DNA from: Camellia lanceoleosa
Lineage: Eukaryota > Streptophyta > Magnoliopsida > Ericales > Theaceae
Direction of reading: 5' to 3'
DNA length: 64,000 bases
Assembly (NCBI GenBank): GCA_025200525.1
Contig: CM045762.1
Span: 1,612,001-1,676,000 of the forward strand
Below the pieces are notes generated by a model. The model worked only from the letters and a program-made list of their open reading frames with translations, did not search any database and had not been told where the DNA came from. Both the position numbers and the translations under genes were made by a program. Within the stretch, counting starts at the first letter, position 1, and each line of letters begins with the position of its first letter. Of the stretch, positions 11,701 through 23,447 are shown piece by piece.

Positions 11701-12950
11701 TTTTGCCTGGGTCGCCCTTCTAGGTTTTCGGCCTAGCGAGTCTCTCAAGGGTAAAAGTGTAGCTTTGTCCATGTCAAATGGTTTTGAGATCCTGAAGTCA
11801 TCTGAATCCAGGAAAATGGCTGTTGTTCGCTGATGATGCAGGAGTCCATCCAATGGAGGGTGAATTTGCCGCTAGTGTTGTTGATAGGAACTTGGTTATC
11901 TTTTAGCAATACTTTCTTCTTTCCTTCCTTTTGGGATTTGGCATTCTGGCCGATCTTCACTAGCTTGAGCAATAACCCCATTTTTTACTCTTCGAGCACA
12001 TCTGACATTTTTTGCCCCTAGTTCGAGGGGTGTTTCTTATTTGGCTTTGCAAGCTTTCTTTTGATTATTTCTGACCTCCTTGGCCCTAGTTCATGGGCTG
12101 CTTCAAATCTAGCCACACTGGCTTCACATTGTGTTTGACCGTTGAACATTTTAAGTCTGAGTTCGAGGTTGGAAAGAAAGAGGTCGAGCCCCGAGGTTGA
12201 GAGCGATCCCAAGCTGCACAATCTCAAGAGCGATTCCACACAGGTCTTTGCAGGATCGCGCAAAACATTTTTTGAAATTTTTTAAGAAAGCGACAAATTG
12301 CTCGCGCTAAAGATAGTGTAGAACCAATCTGGATTAAGCCAGGATCCTTCTCAGTACTCACACTAACAAACATGATCTCATTCATTAAGGGCTTAGCATG
12401 CCTTTCTTTCTCTCAATTGATCAAATTTTGCAAATCTCGAGGAATTCCTTCCTCTTTGTTTTCAACACATTGTTCAAAAAGTTTTGAAAAACTTAGGACA
12501 ATACAATGACTTAAAGGCACAAAAGAGCAGGTGAAATGCACTGCCGTTTCATTCAAACTTCTAGCACAACTGGAACAAGGCAGAAGCAAACACAAGAGTG
12601 TGAAAATCACTGCTGTTTCATTCAAATCTATTGGCGTTACTGGCTCCAAGGCAGAAACATACTCAAAAGAAAACAAAAAGATAAACACGAAACAAAATAG
12701 TGATATTCGAGGCAACACCCCCAGAATCACTCGACTCCTATGCAATAGGACTGACTCGACATAACAAGACAGACCCAAATCGAAAAGACTAACTTAAAAC
12801 AAAGAGATAGACTCGAAACAAAACCACAGAACTGCCTCAACACCCAAGTCAGAAAGTGCAAAGAAATAGCATTCGCAAATGCCCAAAATAGTGCATGCCA
12901 AACGCCATATTTGAAATAAACTGAGCGCCGCCCGCAGGTGGACTAACCCT

Positions 12951-13860
12951 TGATCACATACTTGTATTATACTCGAAGTCCAACAACTCAGTGGTGACAG
13001 ACTTTGCCGAGCTAGGTGGGAGGACAACCTCGTTGTCAAACAGATCCCGTACCTCATGGCGAAGGCGGAAACAGTTGTCGGTGGTGTGACCGGTCTGTTG
13101 ATGGTACGCACAGTACTGGGTAGCATCATGACCAGCTGGAAGATGACTAGGGAGAGGCCGAGGCTCGAGGGACTTGAGATGCCCTTTTTCAGCAAGGATC
13201 TGAAGCGCCTTGGACAAAGGCATGTAGAGGGCATGAAATACCCTGTGACCTCAGGGGAGATACCTCGAGTTTTGTGCATTTTTACTGGATGCACTAGCAA
13301 AAGGATCGGCAGGTACAGGCTTGGCTTGTTGATTTTTCCTGGGTGCGGGATTAGGGTTAGAGGGAACGGTTCTGGTATGCTGACCCTTCTCTCGATTTTC
13401 CCCTTGGCTTAAACTGCCCTCGATCTGAGTGGGGAAAGTGTTATCCACAGTCTCAGCCATAACTGCAAGTACTTGCTGCTTATTCAACCCTCCGATTTTC
13501 AGAGCCTCAACAGCCTGCTGGAGTTGTTCATAGGGATTAGTGTCCACCTTTACCTTGTTCTTTCCACTAGCCTCAGCTTAGTGGACGGTTTGGGTTGCTA
13601 CTTCAGTGCGAAGCCCCGTCGTCGCCGACATATCATTGCCGGAGCTTGAGACAGCTTCCAGTTGGCTGAGTTTAATTACAATTCGCCCCGATAGCGGGGG
13701 CTCCTGCGGCATGAAGTTCCCAGCATATGGCGTGGTTGGTGGCGGGGCCAACATTCCATAGACTAGATCAGCCACAAATCTCTGGAGGTCGCCAATCATT
13801 CCCATTAGCTCAAAGGTAGGTTCACGAGCTTGAAACAACTAGGGTTCCCAGATCGGGCGC
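12951..13860 (-). pseudogene. gag remnant of the giant element (Tat-type)
   Basis: Read on the minus strand from about 13860, broken frames give an N-terminal segment (MFQAREPTFELMGMIGDL...), a linker rich in Pro, Gln and Asn (13547-13251), and a C-terminal segment (13223-12954). The last carries YMPLSKALQILAEKGHLK followed by CAYHQQTGHTTDNC. This is a C-X2-H-X4-H-X4-C knuckle followed by LRHEVRDL, a pattern I recognise from Tat/Ogre gag-pol junctions. In-frame stops separate the three pieces (for example after ATQTVH and after NSRYLP). The central capsid region seen in the Tat element at 22512-40890 is not evident, so gag is internally deleted. It packages RNA in active elements; this copy cannot. 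Confidence 0.72.
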
Positions 13861-14735
13861 GCGGCAGGCGACCTGGGCGGGTGTGGTACCTCAACATCGG
13901 TCTCACCCTGTAAGATGATTCATTGGTTTAATGTGGCTGCCATAACCACAATTTCCTCTGAATTCTGGGTCGTCATGAGTCTACTGAACTGGACAGAGGT
14001 GGTGTAACTAGTGACTGATGGATCTGATGAATCAATGAGTCTTTTCCTGCTTTGCCTCAGCAGAGGAGAACACTGGCTATCCTGAACCGAATCTCTGAAC
14101 CTTGAAAGAGAAAACAGGTAGCATCTTAGCCCAATTTACCGTAATGCATATAAGCATAATCAATAATCAGATTCACCACCGATCACGTTTCAAATTATCG
14201 CCTAAAAGTGAATCTAATCTAATACCCACGGATATAACTGATTCTCAAAATACAGATGCTGATGCCCGCAGGCCTGATGTCCAAACTTGCAAACTGATAC
14301 GTGCATTCCTGTAGCGGTACACTCTAAAAGCACATAGCAAGTAGATGAGAGCCAAAACACCCCTATGGTGGGGTAGGGTTTCCTTGTCCTATTTTGTCAA
14401 GAGTTAGGGTTTCACTACGTACACAGCGGTTTCAAACAACCTATAATCGGGTAAGCAACCTGTCCTAGCTTGGAATGGTCACTATGGATTCTGAATATGC
14501 ACTAGGTCGAATGGTCAAAAGGGTGCCCCAATGAAAATCGGGGTTTGTGTTCTATCGCGGCGAGCTCAGAATCGTCAGCTTTATAGCACGCTTAAAGCGA
14601 AGCCTCCCAAGAAAACGTTTAGAAATAGCAGATGGCAAACACGGTGTCCTAGGCGCACCAATGCAAATGCAATGCAAAGAAACACATAAGTGTAATTAAA
14701 ACAAGATATCATGAGCTCGAGTCAAGTTCTCTAAA

Positions 14736-14753
14736 TCCCCAGCAAAGTCACCA
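14736..14753 (-). promoter_or_regulatory. Primer-binding site of the giant element
   Basis: On the minus strand the sequence five bases inside the LTR end (14759) is TGGTGACTTTGCTGGGGA. It starts with TGG, the complement of a tRNA CCA end, and resembles the TGGCGACT...GGGGA sites of Tat/Ogre elements. The tRNA species was not determined. Confidence 0.6.
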
Positions 14754-14758
14754 GAAAC

Positions 14759-17700
14759 TGTAGACGTCCCCGAACGTACCGAGAAAATCTTGTTTTGTTC
14801 ATTGGGCTTACTACAGTTCAGACTCAAATGTCACAATTCTGAATCTAATCCCGCAAGATGCAATGCGAGACCGATAAATCACCAAAGAGTCCTAATCCGG
14901 CAAATCGTTTTGAAAAACAGATTTTTAGAAAGAAGTGCCAAACATGGACTGCTTTGCCAGATACAGAGTTGCCACCTAAATATTTTGTTTTTGAGGAATT
15001 TAGGAAACCCTAACTTGTGCCTAAAGCCACGTGTCCGTCATCACCAAAGTTGCCTCGGCTCGGGAACTTGGGTACGATTGGGAAAGGTCATTTCGTGAGC
15101 ACCTCCGCTCGCCCAATCAAAGATCGGCCACTACTAAGCATGATATCTTGTTTTTGAAAACACATGTGCTCTTATTCCGGTTATTAACCTAGAATTACTA
15201 TATGATGTGCACAGCATACAAGTATAGACTGGATTGCCTAAGTTAGAACAAAACATCTCATGTTTGTTTTTGAAAACGGTTTGTTACTCGCAAGTAGGCT
15301 AAAATACGAATTTTGCCACCCTCAAGTGGGCTTAGAAAACATAGTGATTTGCCACTCTCAAGCGGGCTTAAAACTCGTAATCGATGAATTGTTCCAATTT
15401 GAACAATCCAACCTTCACCCACAGGCATTCAGGCAGATATATCACATAAGCACATAGCCTCATGGTAAGCATGCTATCACGGCAGTCACTGATACACATG
15501 CAAGGATGCTAAGGCATAAACACTCACCGAGTACTCCGAGTCAAAGAAAAAAGCTAATTAGAAATCATGCATGAATCCTAACTATGCTGAGATGCCGAAT
15601 GCAACACATGTAGGATGGAACTAAGATAGGCTCGGCTATTCTAAAATGGCATATGAGATGTTACAGATAACATGTATTCAACTTGGAATTGAAATACGAT
15701 GTAGTTAGTATGATGTGCCGAGCCCGGTGCATGCAAGACAGATGAATTGATGCAAACATACGAGCATAAGGATGCTAATTGAAACATGCCCTAAAACTAA
15801 CCATCGTAAGCTGGAAAATAAAAAGGAGAAAGACGTGGGGTTGGAAGACATGCATCACACACACGCACACTTATTACAACATTGCCCTCTCTAGGAGGGT
15901 CCGAATAAATAATACAGAATCGAATTAACTAATTATTACACAACACTAGTTAATTAACAAAATAACTAAACTAGCATGCAAACTATGTAAAATGGGTTGC
16001 CTCAGCTCTACTTTGAATGACAAAGGATGCATGCATGCTCGAGTCGCCTTGTCAGGAAATCCATCGCGATGCCCCGGCTTGCCTTTGTTTGCAATTGATC
16101 TCAGAACCTGCACAAGACTCCAGAAGGCTGAAACTCCACCCTGGGAATCTGTGGGAAGGCTGCCGACCAGCTATTGGCCTTGGAGACCACCTACCGACCA
16201 CCTTTTGTGGGAGAAACCAAAAGGGGTGGTCGACCTGCCAGAAAAGCTGGTCGGCCGACCAGTTTCTGCCTCTGGTTTCTGATTTTCTGCAACAAAAGAA
16301 AAGAGAGGGGCACGACAAAGTATTTGCAACACATGTGTGCACGACCACTCTCCCCATCATTGCATAAGCTCAAGGGAGTGTATGTCTCAACCCTCAGGCC
16401 ACCAATCACGCATCTCGATGCATGATGGCCAAGGGGCCGAATTGCACAACTCAATATGGAAATAAATGCGCAAGTAAGCACCTAAAGCCAACAACTCCAT
16501 CATGGGTAGTCAAGAATGTCAGCGATTGGGAATCGATGCACGTTTCGTTACTTTGAGTACGAAATGTCTCATGTTTCCCGTGTTTAGGCTAACTCCTATC
16601 CCAAACACAATGCAACAAATAATATGGCATGGCATACACAAATGCAACTCTAGCATGCAAACATGCAATGCAACCTAAGCATGCGAATATGCAAGAGACA
16701 TGATGACCTACACAATGCCAATATGAAATGCAACATGGACAACCTAACAAGGCTAATGGCATGCACAATGCACAATGCTAAAGCACACATGCTCAATGCA
16801 AGACAACATATGCAACAATATGACAAAATGCGACTAGCATACACAATGCGAATATCAAATAGCATACTCAATACGACGAACTACATGGCATGCGCAATGC
16901 TATGAACTACAATGACATACTCAATGCAAAATGGACTTAAACCAAAATGAATAGGCATCAGCCACACCCAAATCAGTTGTCAATAGGATGAAATGAAGGC
17001 ACAAAATACAAAGCATGCATGCATAATGCATTGGCCAATACAAGAGGCCCAAGAGCACAACTCTCAAGAGTGCTCAAAGAGTGACAAATGTACAAGTGTA
17101 AAGACACTAAGTGCACTGAAATTGAGTAAGGAATGATGCCAAATCATTCAAACAAAGCAAGTAGAGCATGCAAGGGTCCTAAGGCATGAGAGCTATCAAA
17201 GAGGACTACACATGAGGCATGCAATGCATGGCAAATATGCATGAACTAAGCATGGACAGAGTTGAAATAGGTCTTAACAAATACCAAAATGTGCTAAGAT
17301 GAGGGCCCAAAGCCCTAGGCATGCAAGCATACACACTAAGGCATGAACTAGGCAACAATGCATAACCATCAAAGGCATTCAAAACATGAATGAAGTGAGA
17401 ACATGGCAAGTCTATATGTTCTAAAATGTTATGTTAAGTGATGCCAAATCAAGTACACAACACAAATAAAGCATGCAATGGTGCTCAAAGCTTGAGGCAA
17501 GCAAGAGCATTTACACTACAGGTATACAAAACATGAAGCATGTGATTAAGGCAACCAAAAACAGTCCTAGTACATGTTAATATGAGACTAAAACATGCAT
17601 GGATGGAAGCCAAAATATGCTAGCATGAGGGGCATGAGGCATAATGCATACTAGGCAAATAAGGTGGATTACACTACACCTATTAGGACCAAGCATGGGA

Positions 17701-20227
17701 TGACTCCACCAACAAAAATCAGAGTTATATAATGGAAAAATAACCCCAAATAAGCATTGAAATGATGGCTCGCAAGCAAAGGCATGAATGCATACACAAT
17801 GGCTCATGTTAAAGCATAAAGGGGAAACCCTCCAACGCGTTGATTGAGTGACAAATGCAAGTGCATGGCCATGAAACATGGACTGAAATAGTATAACTAA
17901 TGATGCCAAATCATTGAAATGAGCCAAGTAATGCATGCTAGTGGACCCGATGCACAAAGCAAACAAGCTAGATTGAACCAAAGCTATACAAAGCACGTCA
18001 TAGATGATCAAGAAAACCAAAATTAGACCTTAAACATAGAAAAACATGAACAAAGTCTTCTTGAAGTCAAGCCAAAAGCATGCTAAAAAAACATGTGCCA
18101 ACATGATGCATGATAGGCTATTTCATGGGATTGCATGGCAAGTGTATGGAGCATGAAAAGGCCAACAAAAACAAACAAAAAAAGAGTCATGACATGGTAA
18201 AACATCACCAAAAACATGTTGAAATAGGAAGAAAACAAGCTAGAATGACATGTCAAGGCATGAAGCATATAAAGCTAGTTTAAAGGATTTACACTACAAG
18301 CATGCATGGAAAGCATCATTCGACCATGGGACCTCAAAACAGAGCTAAGGAAGCCCAAATCATGAATAAAATCAGTTTGGACCATGGCCAAAATATGCTA
18401 GAATGAAGGGCCAAAACAACATGCATTACAAGCTAATGAACCATGATTTACACTACAACCAGATGAAGCATTCAAGAGGCCACTAAAACAGAAAAATTTA
18501 GAGACATGAAATGCCAAATAAAGCCCAAAAACCCACTGAAACATGATCAATGCATGCAAGAATGACATGCTCCTTTAATAGGCTATAAGAGGGGTTATTC
18601 TACACATGCAAGAGACACACCCAAGGTGACAAAACTGACTCTAGAAAGAGCCTAGGCAGGCCCTAAAAGTCACTAAAAAGGGCCTGAAACAAGGCTTGGA
18701 GGTGTGCAAATGAAGGCTCCTTTGTAAGGCCAAAAATGCTAGTGAACAAGACAAGGAGAGAGAGGGTCACCCCTCTCTGATTTTGGCTCTCAAAAACACA
18801 TGTTAACCACTGAAAATCTGCTAATCCGCTAAATTTCAGTGGTTAAAAGGCCAAGCAAAGGTCAACACAAAGGCCTTAGGGCATGGCTCAAAACAAGGCA
18901 AAATGAAGCATGCAAGGGGGTAGATGACCCCCAACAACAAAATGACCTTAAAAAAATATCAAAAAGACCTCAAAACAAGACTTTTTTCAGTTCACAACAA
19001 AGCTCAAATATACATGCAAATAAAGCTAAGAGAAGGATCAAAACAATATTTAAAAGAGGGAAAAGGAGTTACCCTTGTAACTCAGCAAAACCAGCAACTT
19101 CTCCAGCCCAAAACCAACTCTTTGAGACCTCTCAAGACCCTCCAAGAACCTTAGAACAATGGTGGAGGTGTGTGGCTATGAGGTGTGGTGTAATCGGTCA
19201 AGAACAAGACCCTTTTGAACCCAAAATATAGAAATATAGATAGAGATATGTTTTTTTGCCTTAGAGGAAATCTGAACCTATGCCAAGGAAGAGGAGGGCC
19301 TCTTTTATAGAGGTTTCAAGCCAAAGCTTCTCAAAGAAGCTAAAAACCAAGGCTCAATATCCTCCATGTATAGAGGATGCAGTCTGTGCCTTCCAACTGG
19401 CACAGCTAGCAACAACTCACAGAGAGAAAACTGAAGGGAGTAGGCCGACTAGTTCAGGTGGTCGGACAGCTACTTTTAGTGGTTAGCCAGCTAGTTCAAA
19501 AGGGTCAACTCGAAGAAAGGTGGTCGGCAGCCCCATTTGTTGGTCTCCCAACTGAATGCAAGCTAGTGGTATGGTGGGAGACCAGCAAATGTGGCTCAAT
19601 GACGAAGGAGACCAGCTTCCTGAGAAGAAAATCGGTTGGCGGGAGAAAGGTGGTCTCTAAGGAGAAAAGGTGGTCTCCCACCCTTGTACCACATTCCAAA
19701 CAATGAAAACAAGGTACATGCCAAAAATGAACCAAGACGGATGCAAAACGAGGGTTCGGGGGTCAAAACGCGTAGTCGGGTGCCCCGAAAATAGGCTGTT
19801 AAGCATCGAAAGTGGCGTGCGACCACAAAGGTGGTGTCCCGGGCCGTAGTGTCCCTCTAGAGAGAGGAAGCAAGGTGTGTGCCAAAAACCGTGCCAAACG
19901 GAGAAAGTTAAGCGTTCCCGAACCGAGGCACACGACCGACGGCTTCGAAAATCGGAAACTGGTCTCCAACGGGAAAAGTGGCCTGCGACCACCAAAAGTA
20001 GCCTGCGACCACTAAGAGATGGTCTACAAGACCTCTCCCTCCGTTCGGGAAGAAAAAACAAGACCTGGTCTGCAAACCGAATCGAAGCACAAAAGGTTCC
20101 GAGGCCCGGAGGCAAGGCTCTCAGCCGAGAACTCCGAAACCTCGGGATAAGGACAACATGCGCCATCACCGAGCGCTCAATCGATGATGTTTGAGTCTTA
20201 AGGTCGGTCAAAAATGGGGTGTCTACA
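14759..20227 (-). repeat. 5' LTR of the giant element (5,469 bp, complete)
   Basis: It begins TGTAGACGTCCCC and ends GGGGTGTCTACA, inverted with respect to each other. The outer 1.5 kb (14759-16270) has no partner in the window because the left LTR is cut there. It contains GGTCGGCCGACC palindromes (within the 16-bp perfect palindrome at 16247-16262), many CATGCAATGCA-type short repeats (16610-18700), and the terminal block also seen at 1453, 6488 and 6684. An LTR this long is unusual and typical of Ogre-like or LARD elements. No gene lies in it. Confidence 0.85.
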
Positions 20228-20862
20228 ATAGTCTACTCTATTAATAGGCTTAATAGATACACAAGTAATCTGAATGCTACTCATTTGGGGGCATTATGTG
20301 AGTGTTAGGTTATCTACGTTACATCCGGGATTATGGGCTGCATTATACCAGATACCTAGAGGTACTAGAAGGGTACAGTGACGTAAATTGGATATCAAAT
20401 ATAAAAGACTCTAAATCCACTAGTGGTTATGTGTTTACCTTCGAAGGGGCAGCCGTGTCTTGGAAATCGTACAAGTAAACATGTATATCAAGATCAACAA
20501 TGGAATTTGAGTTTATTGCTTTGGACAAAGCAACTGAAGAAGTTGAATGACTTCGCCAATTCATTAACGACATTCCACATTGGCCGAAACCTATGCCAGC
20601 TATCTGTATTCATTGTGATAGTCAATCAGCGATTGGTCGGACACAGAGTAACATGTATAATGGAAAGTCTAGACATGTCTGTCATAGACATAATTTCATA
20701 GGACAACTACTTTCTAATGGAGTTGTCTCTCTAGACTATGTAAAGTCTAAGGACAATATTGCAGATCCGCTAACCAAAGGATTAACTCGAGAGTTAGTAG
20801 ACACGTCATCAAGAGAAATGGGATTAAGGCCCTTAGTAATGTTACCAGAACGAAAAACCTAA
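20228..20862 (+). pseudogene. Ty1/copia RT-RNase H C-terminal fragment
   Basis: The plus strand reads, with frameshifts, through [36 protein letters not shown], a degenerate MEFEFIALDKA segment, HCDSQSAIGRTQ, and NIADPLTKGLTREL to a stop near 20862. These are the order and motifs of the copia RNase H, including the metal-binding Asp positions in SDVNW and HCDSQSA. The 5' side is cut at 20227 by the giant element, so gag, integrase and most of RT are outside the window. At least two frame changes make it non-functional. RNase H normally removes the RNA template during reverse transcription. Confidence 0.85.
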
Positions 20863-21416
20863 CCTAGTTGACTAAAGATCCCAAAATCTAGGTTCAAAGG
20901 GACAACCTAATTTCCTATAACAGGCGAGTCACTAAAGAGATAAATCCTCTTGCCCATTCATTTGTACAGTGATACCCTGTAGGGGTGGAAGGTTAAGCTA
21001 ATACTTTTAATGACCTAAGTGATTTGAATAATTAACCGTGATATAATGAGATACCTTATATAGATCACCTATATGAGTGCGAAGTGGGGCCGATTCTTTA
21101 AGAATTAGTAAAGCTGGATTCTTTAAAAACACTCATTGAACTAGGCTAGTGTTCTAAGGCCATACCAAAAATGCTAGTGAGAATAAGAATAATGGTTAGA
21201 CTACTCCTGTGTGAGGTCTATTGTCTCGATTTACACAAATGGTAGAATAGTTAAAGACATAACGTTCACTGTCCAGCTAGTAAATCCGATAGGTTTTCAC
21301 TACGAAAGGTTCAAGGCCAACAATTACCTTTTCTGAAGCAGGGTTAGTCTGTGTGCTCTCTCTCTGAGTCTTTGTTGTAAACGTTGTCTGTTTTCTTTAT
21401 TCGGTCAATTTTTATT

Positions 21417-21428
21417 CACGTGGGGGAT
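21417..21428 (+). promoter_or_regulatory. Polypurine tract of the copia element
   Basis: CACGTGGGGGAT immediately precedes the LTR start TGTTAAAAA at 21429. The G-run next to the 3' LTR is the expected primer for plus-strand synthesis and fixes the LTR boundary. Confidence 0.72.
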
Positions 21429-22511
21429 TGTTAAAAAAAATGATTTTATGCTACTTTAATGTGAAATTTAAAACCAATGGTTGAGATGTGATTAAATGAA
21501 TATAGATTTTTTATGACAAGATTTTTACACCACAAAAAAATGACCAAAAGCTATTAAGAATTGAATGAGAAATCGTCTCATAAAGTTAGCCCCATGAATG
21601 AGGTATTAGGAATTGTGTATAACTACCAATTCCACATTGATTGTAGAGGAAAGTTTTGATAGGTATTTAAATCTCAAGATTTTGATAAGATATGAGCCAT
21701 TTTGAGTATCCAAATTTTTTAAAGGAAGAGAGTTATGGATGTTTCGAGAATGAGCTTGTGCCAAAACTATGATCTAAGTTGGTTATGCAAAAATTGCCAC
21801 ACGTACGCGTTCACCGCCCGCCTGCCCAGTTTGGACCGGGTCCGTGATCCGTGGGTCGTGGATCTTAGGACTTGGGCTTGAGGCTTGCTGATTTGGGCGG
21901 GGCCAAATTGGTAGCCCATCAACCTAATCTTTTTAGGCCAGATTTGTTTGGTGCTTGTAAATATACACGTGTGTATATAGGGTATATAACTCACGGATTT
22001 ACTCTCCATCAGTTTTGTGCATTACTCCATCAGTTTTGCAGAAGTAATAGGTGCATTTGGTGCCAGCTTTCATAGCTGGGAGGCTCATTCCCTGTCCCCC
22101 CTATTGTGTATAAAATGAGGCTATCTTCCTTAGTTTCAACACATAATTTTTTCGCTTCCACACCATACATAATTTCTGCTCTTATATTTATCTTCCAATG
22201 TGAGAGAGTGCTGCCATTATTTGTTCGCCGGAGCTAAACGAAAGGTGTTTCTGCGTTAGTGGGTCTAGACCATCGTGTATTGGGAGACAGATGCCGATAT
22301 ACCTCCAGCACCCACGGTGAGGAGGCGAATTTATTTTAAGGAGACTGTGGTATCACACAGGTTTCGGTTTGCTTTCCTTTCCTTAAGTTTTATCTTGTTA
22401 TGTATTTCTGTTCAATCTAGTTATAATTTTTCATAATTTCATGTTCTGTATTGTAATTTATTAAATATGAACTTGTTTGTTTATTTTATTTAAATACACA
22501 ACTTTTATAAC
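21429..22511 (+). repeat. Copia 3' LTR (about 1.09 kb), ending at 40896 after the Tat insertion
   Basis: It starts TGTTA at 21429. A TATA-like TATAAAAT is at 22109-22116, followed about 100 bp later by GAGAGAGTG sequence, a plausible start region. The LTR is continuous to 22511 and regains its last base at 40896 on the far side of the Tat element, giving TAACA as its inverted end. Confidence 0.78.
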
Positions 22512-23305
22512 TGTTGGCTTTTTGGCTTTTCGAAGGGTATTTTTGTAAATCTTGGCGTGCCAAAGAAGGATCAATCATCCTTCTGAAATTATAATTGCCA
22601 ACCAATTATCGACGAATGTGTTTTAGTTCTTCAAATTTCAATGAATAGGACTTTACGGTGGCTTGACTTAGGAGAAATTAAGAGAAATAATAGTTAATAT
22701 GAAGAACAATCAAGTATTTCATTAAAATGAACACTTACAATAGTCCAAACTCAAATTTCGAAGAGGTTTACAAAGAATACTTGAATCTACTTGAAACTAC
22801 TCCTATGAATCAAAATGCAGTGCGGGTATTTAAAGTGCAGGTATTTAAAGAACAGGTATTTAAAGTGCAGGAATTTAAAGTACAGGAAATGTAAAACTAG
22901 AAAGGAAAATATGAAGTAAAGACTGGTTTGTATGATCTGAGTCTGGAGGTCTTTTCTGAGGGCTTCCCTGCTATTTATACTTGTCAAAGATGACCTTCGA
23001 ACTGCACTTCAAACCGTCGAACTACTCCTCCATGATCGCTGATCATGTTGCCTTAGAAATAGTCCCACTACGCCATCTCTTGCAGTTGAGCTTCCCTCCT
23101 GTATTTGAATTTGAATATGAGTAACCGTTGAAGCAACGTCACTTTGTACCTCTTTACTGATCTAGTACTACTCAGATCACGTGAGAACCAATGTTCATTG
23201 CCACGTGTTCGATCAAGATCGAAGACTTGAATTATCTTCCCATAATACCCTTATTCTGCCACGTGTCAAACTATGATTTGGCTTTTACAAAATATGTAGC
23301 CAACA
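22512..23305 (-). repeat. Tat element 3' LTR (left)
   Basis: It starts TGTTGGCTTTTTGG and ends ATGTAGCCAACA, so the ends are an 8-bp inverted repeat (TGTTGGCT/AGCCAACA). It contains a run of GTATTTAAAGTGCAG-type 16-bp repeats (22826-22890) shared with the other LTR (40409-40470), which has one unit fewer. A TATA-like box read on the minus strand lies near 22970-22978. Confidence 0.93.
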
Positions 23306-23317
23306 TTATCCCCCGCA
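23306..23317 (-). promoter_or_regulatory. Tat element polypurine tract
   Basis: The minus strand reads TGCGGGGGATAA directly before the LTR start TGTTGG-complement boundary at 23305. The G-run next to this LTR identifies it as the 3' LTR. Confidence 0.72.
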
Positions 23318-23447
23318 CTAATATACCCAATACTTGGAGATATTAGTGGATCAAAAGCTTTTCCCGGGCTTTTGGAACGTGCATGGAATCCATCTTCAGG
23401 AAACACAACCGTCACCTATTTGGTGATCATTTGCATTAACTCTCAAC

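Larger units (their letters stand above)
9153..12950. other. Non-coding interior of the giant element
   Basis: Apart from the 42-bp array and the pyrimidine tract noted separately, I see no conserved coding sequence on either strand. There are repeated CTGAACACA-type and GGAAAGTTGCCCCTAGTCTGAATAG-like short blocks (for example 11195-11265). No RT, integrase or RNase H motif was found, which is why the element is called non-autonomous. Confidence 0.65.
1454..20227 (-). mobile_element. Giant non-autonomous Tat-type LTR retrotransposon (LARD-like), partial
   Basis: The right LTR (14759-20227) begins TGTAGACGTCCCC and ends GGGGTGTCTACA, so its termini are inverted TGTAGAC/GTCTACA. The left LTR ends with the same terminus at 6684. 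A primer-binding-like site lies just left of 14759 and a purine tract just right of 6684 (both read on the minus strand), fixing the orientation. The only coding remnant in 8.1 kb of internal DNA is a gag fragment; protease, RT, RNase H and integrase are absent. Long LTRs with a mostly non-coding interior are the definition of large retrotransposon derivatives. The right end lies in a copia RNase H gene; the 5 bp there (ATAGT, 20228-20232) should recur at the left end outside the window. A complete copy would be about 19 kb. Confidence 0.85.
20228..22511 (+). mobile_element. 3' portion of a Ty1/copia element, target of two later insertions
   Basis: It comprises the RNase H remnant, a 3' untranslated stretch (20863-21416), a polypurine tract, and a 3' LTR starting TGTTAAAAAAAA at 21429. 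The LTR would end TTTTATAACA; the last base lies beyond the Tat element at 40896, because the Tat element entered 1 bp before the end and duplicated ATAAC. The terminal inverted repeat is TGTTA/TAACA. The left side was split by the giant element at 20227/20228. It is the oldest element of the nest. Confidence 0.82.

Noticed and set aside
11400..11833. Phenylalanine-rich open frames resembling a membrane protein
   Set aside because: The composition comes from the T/C tract.
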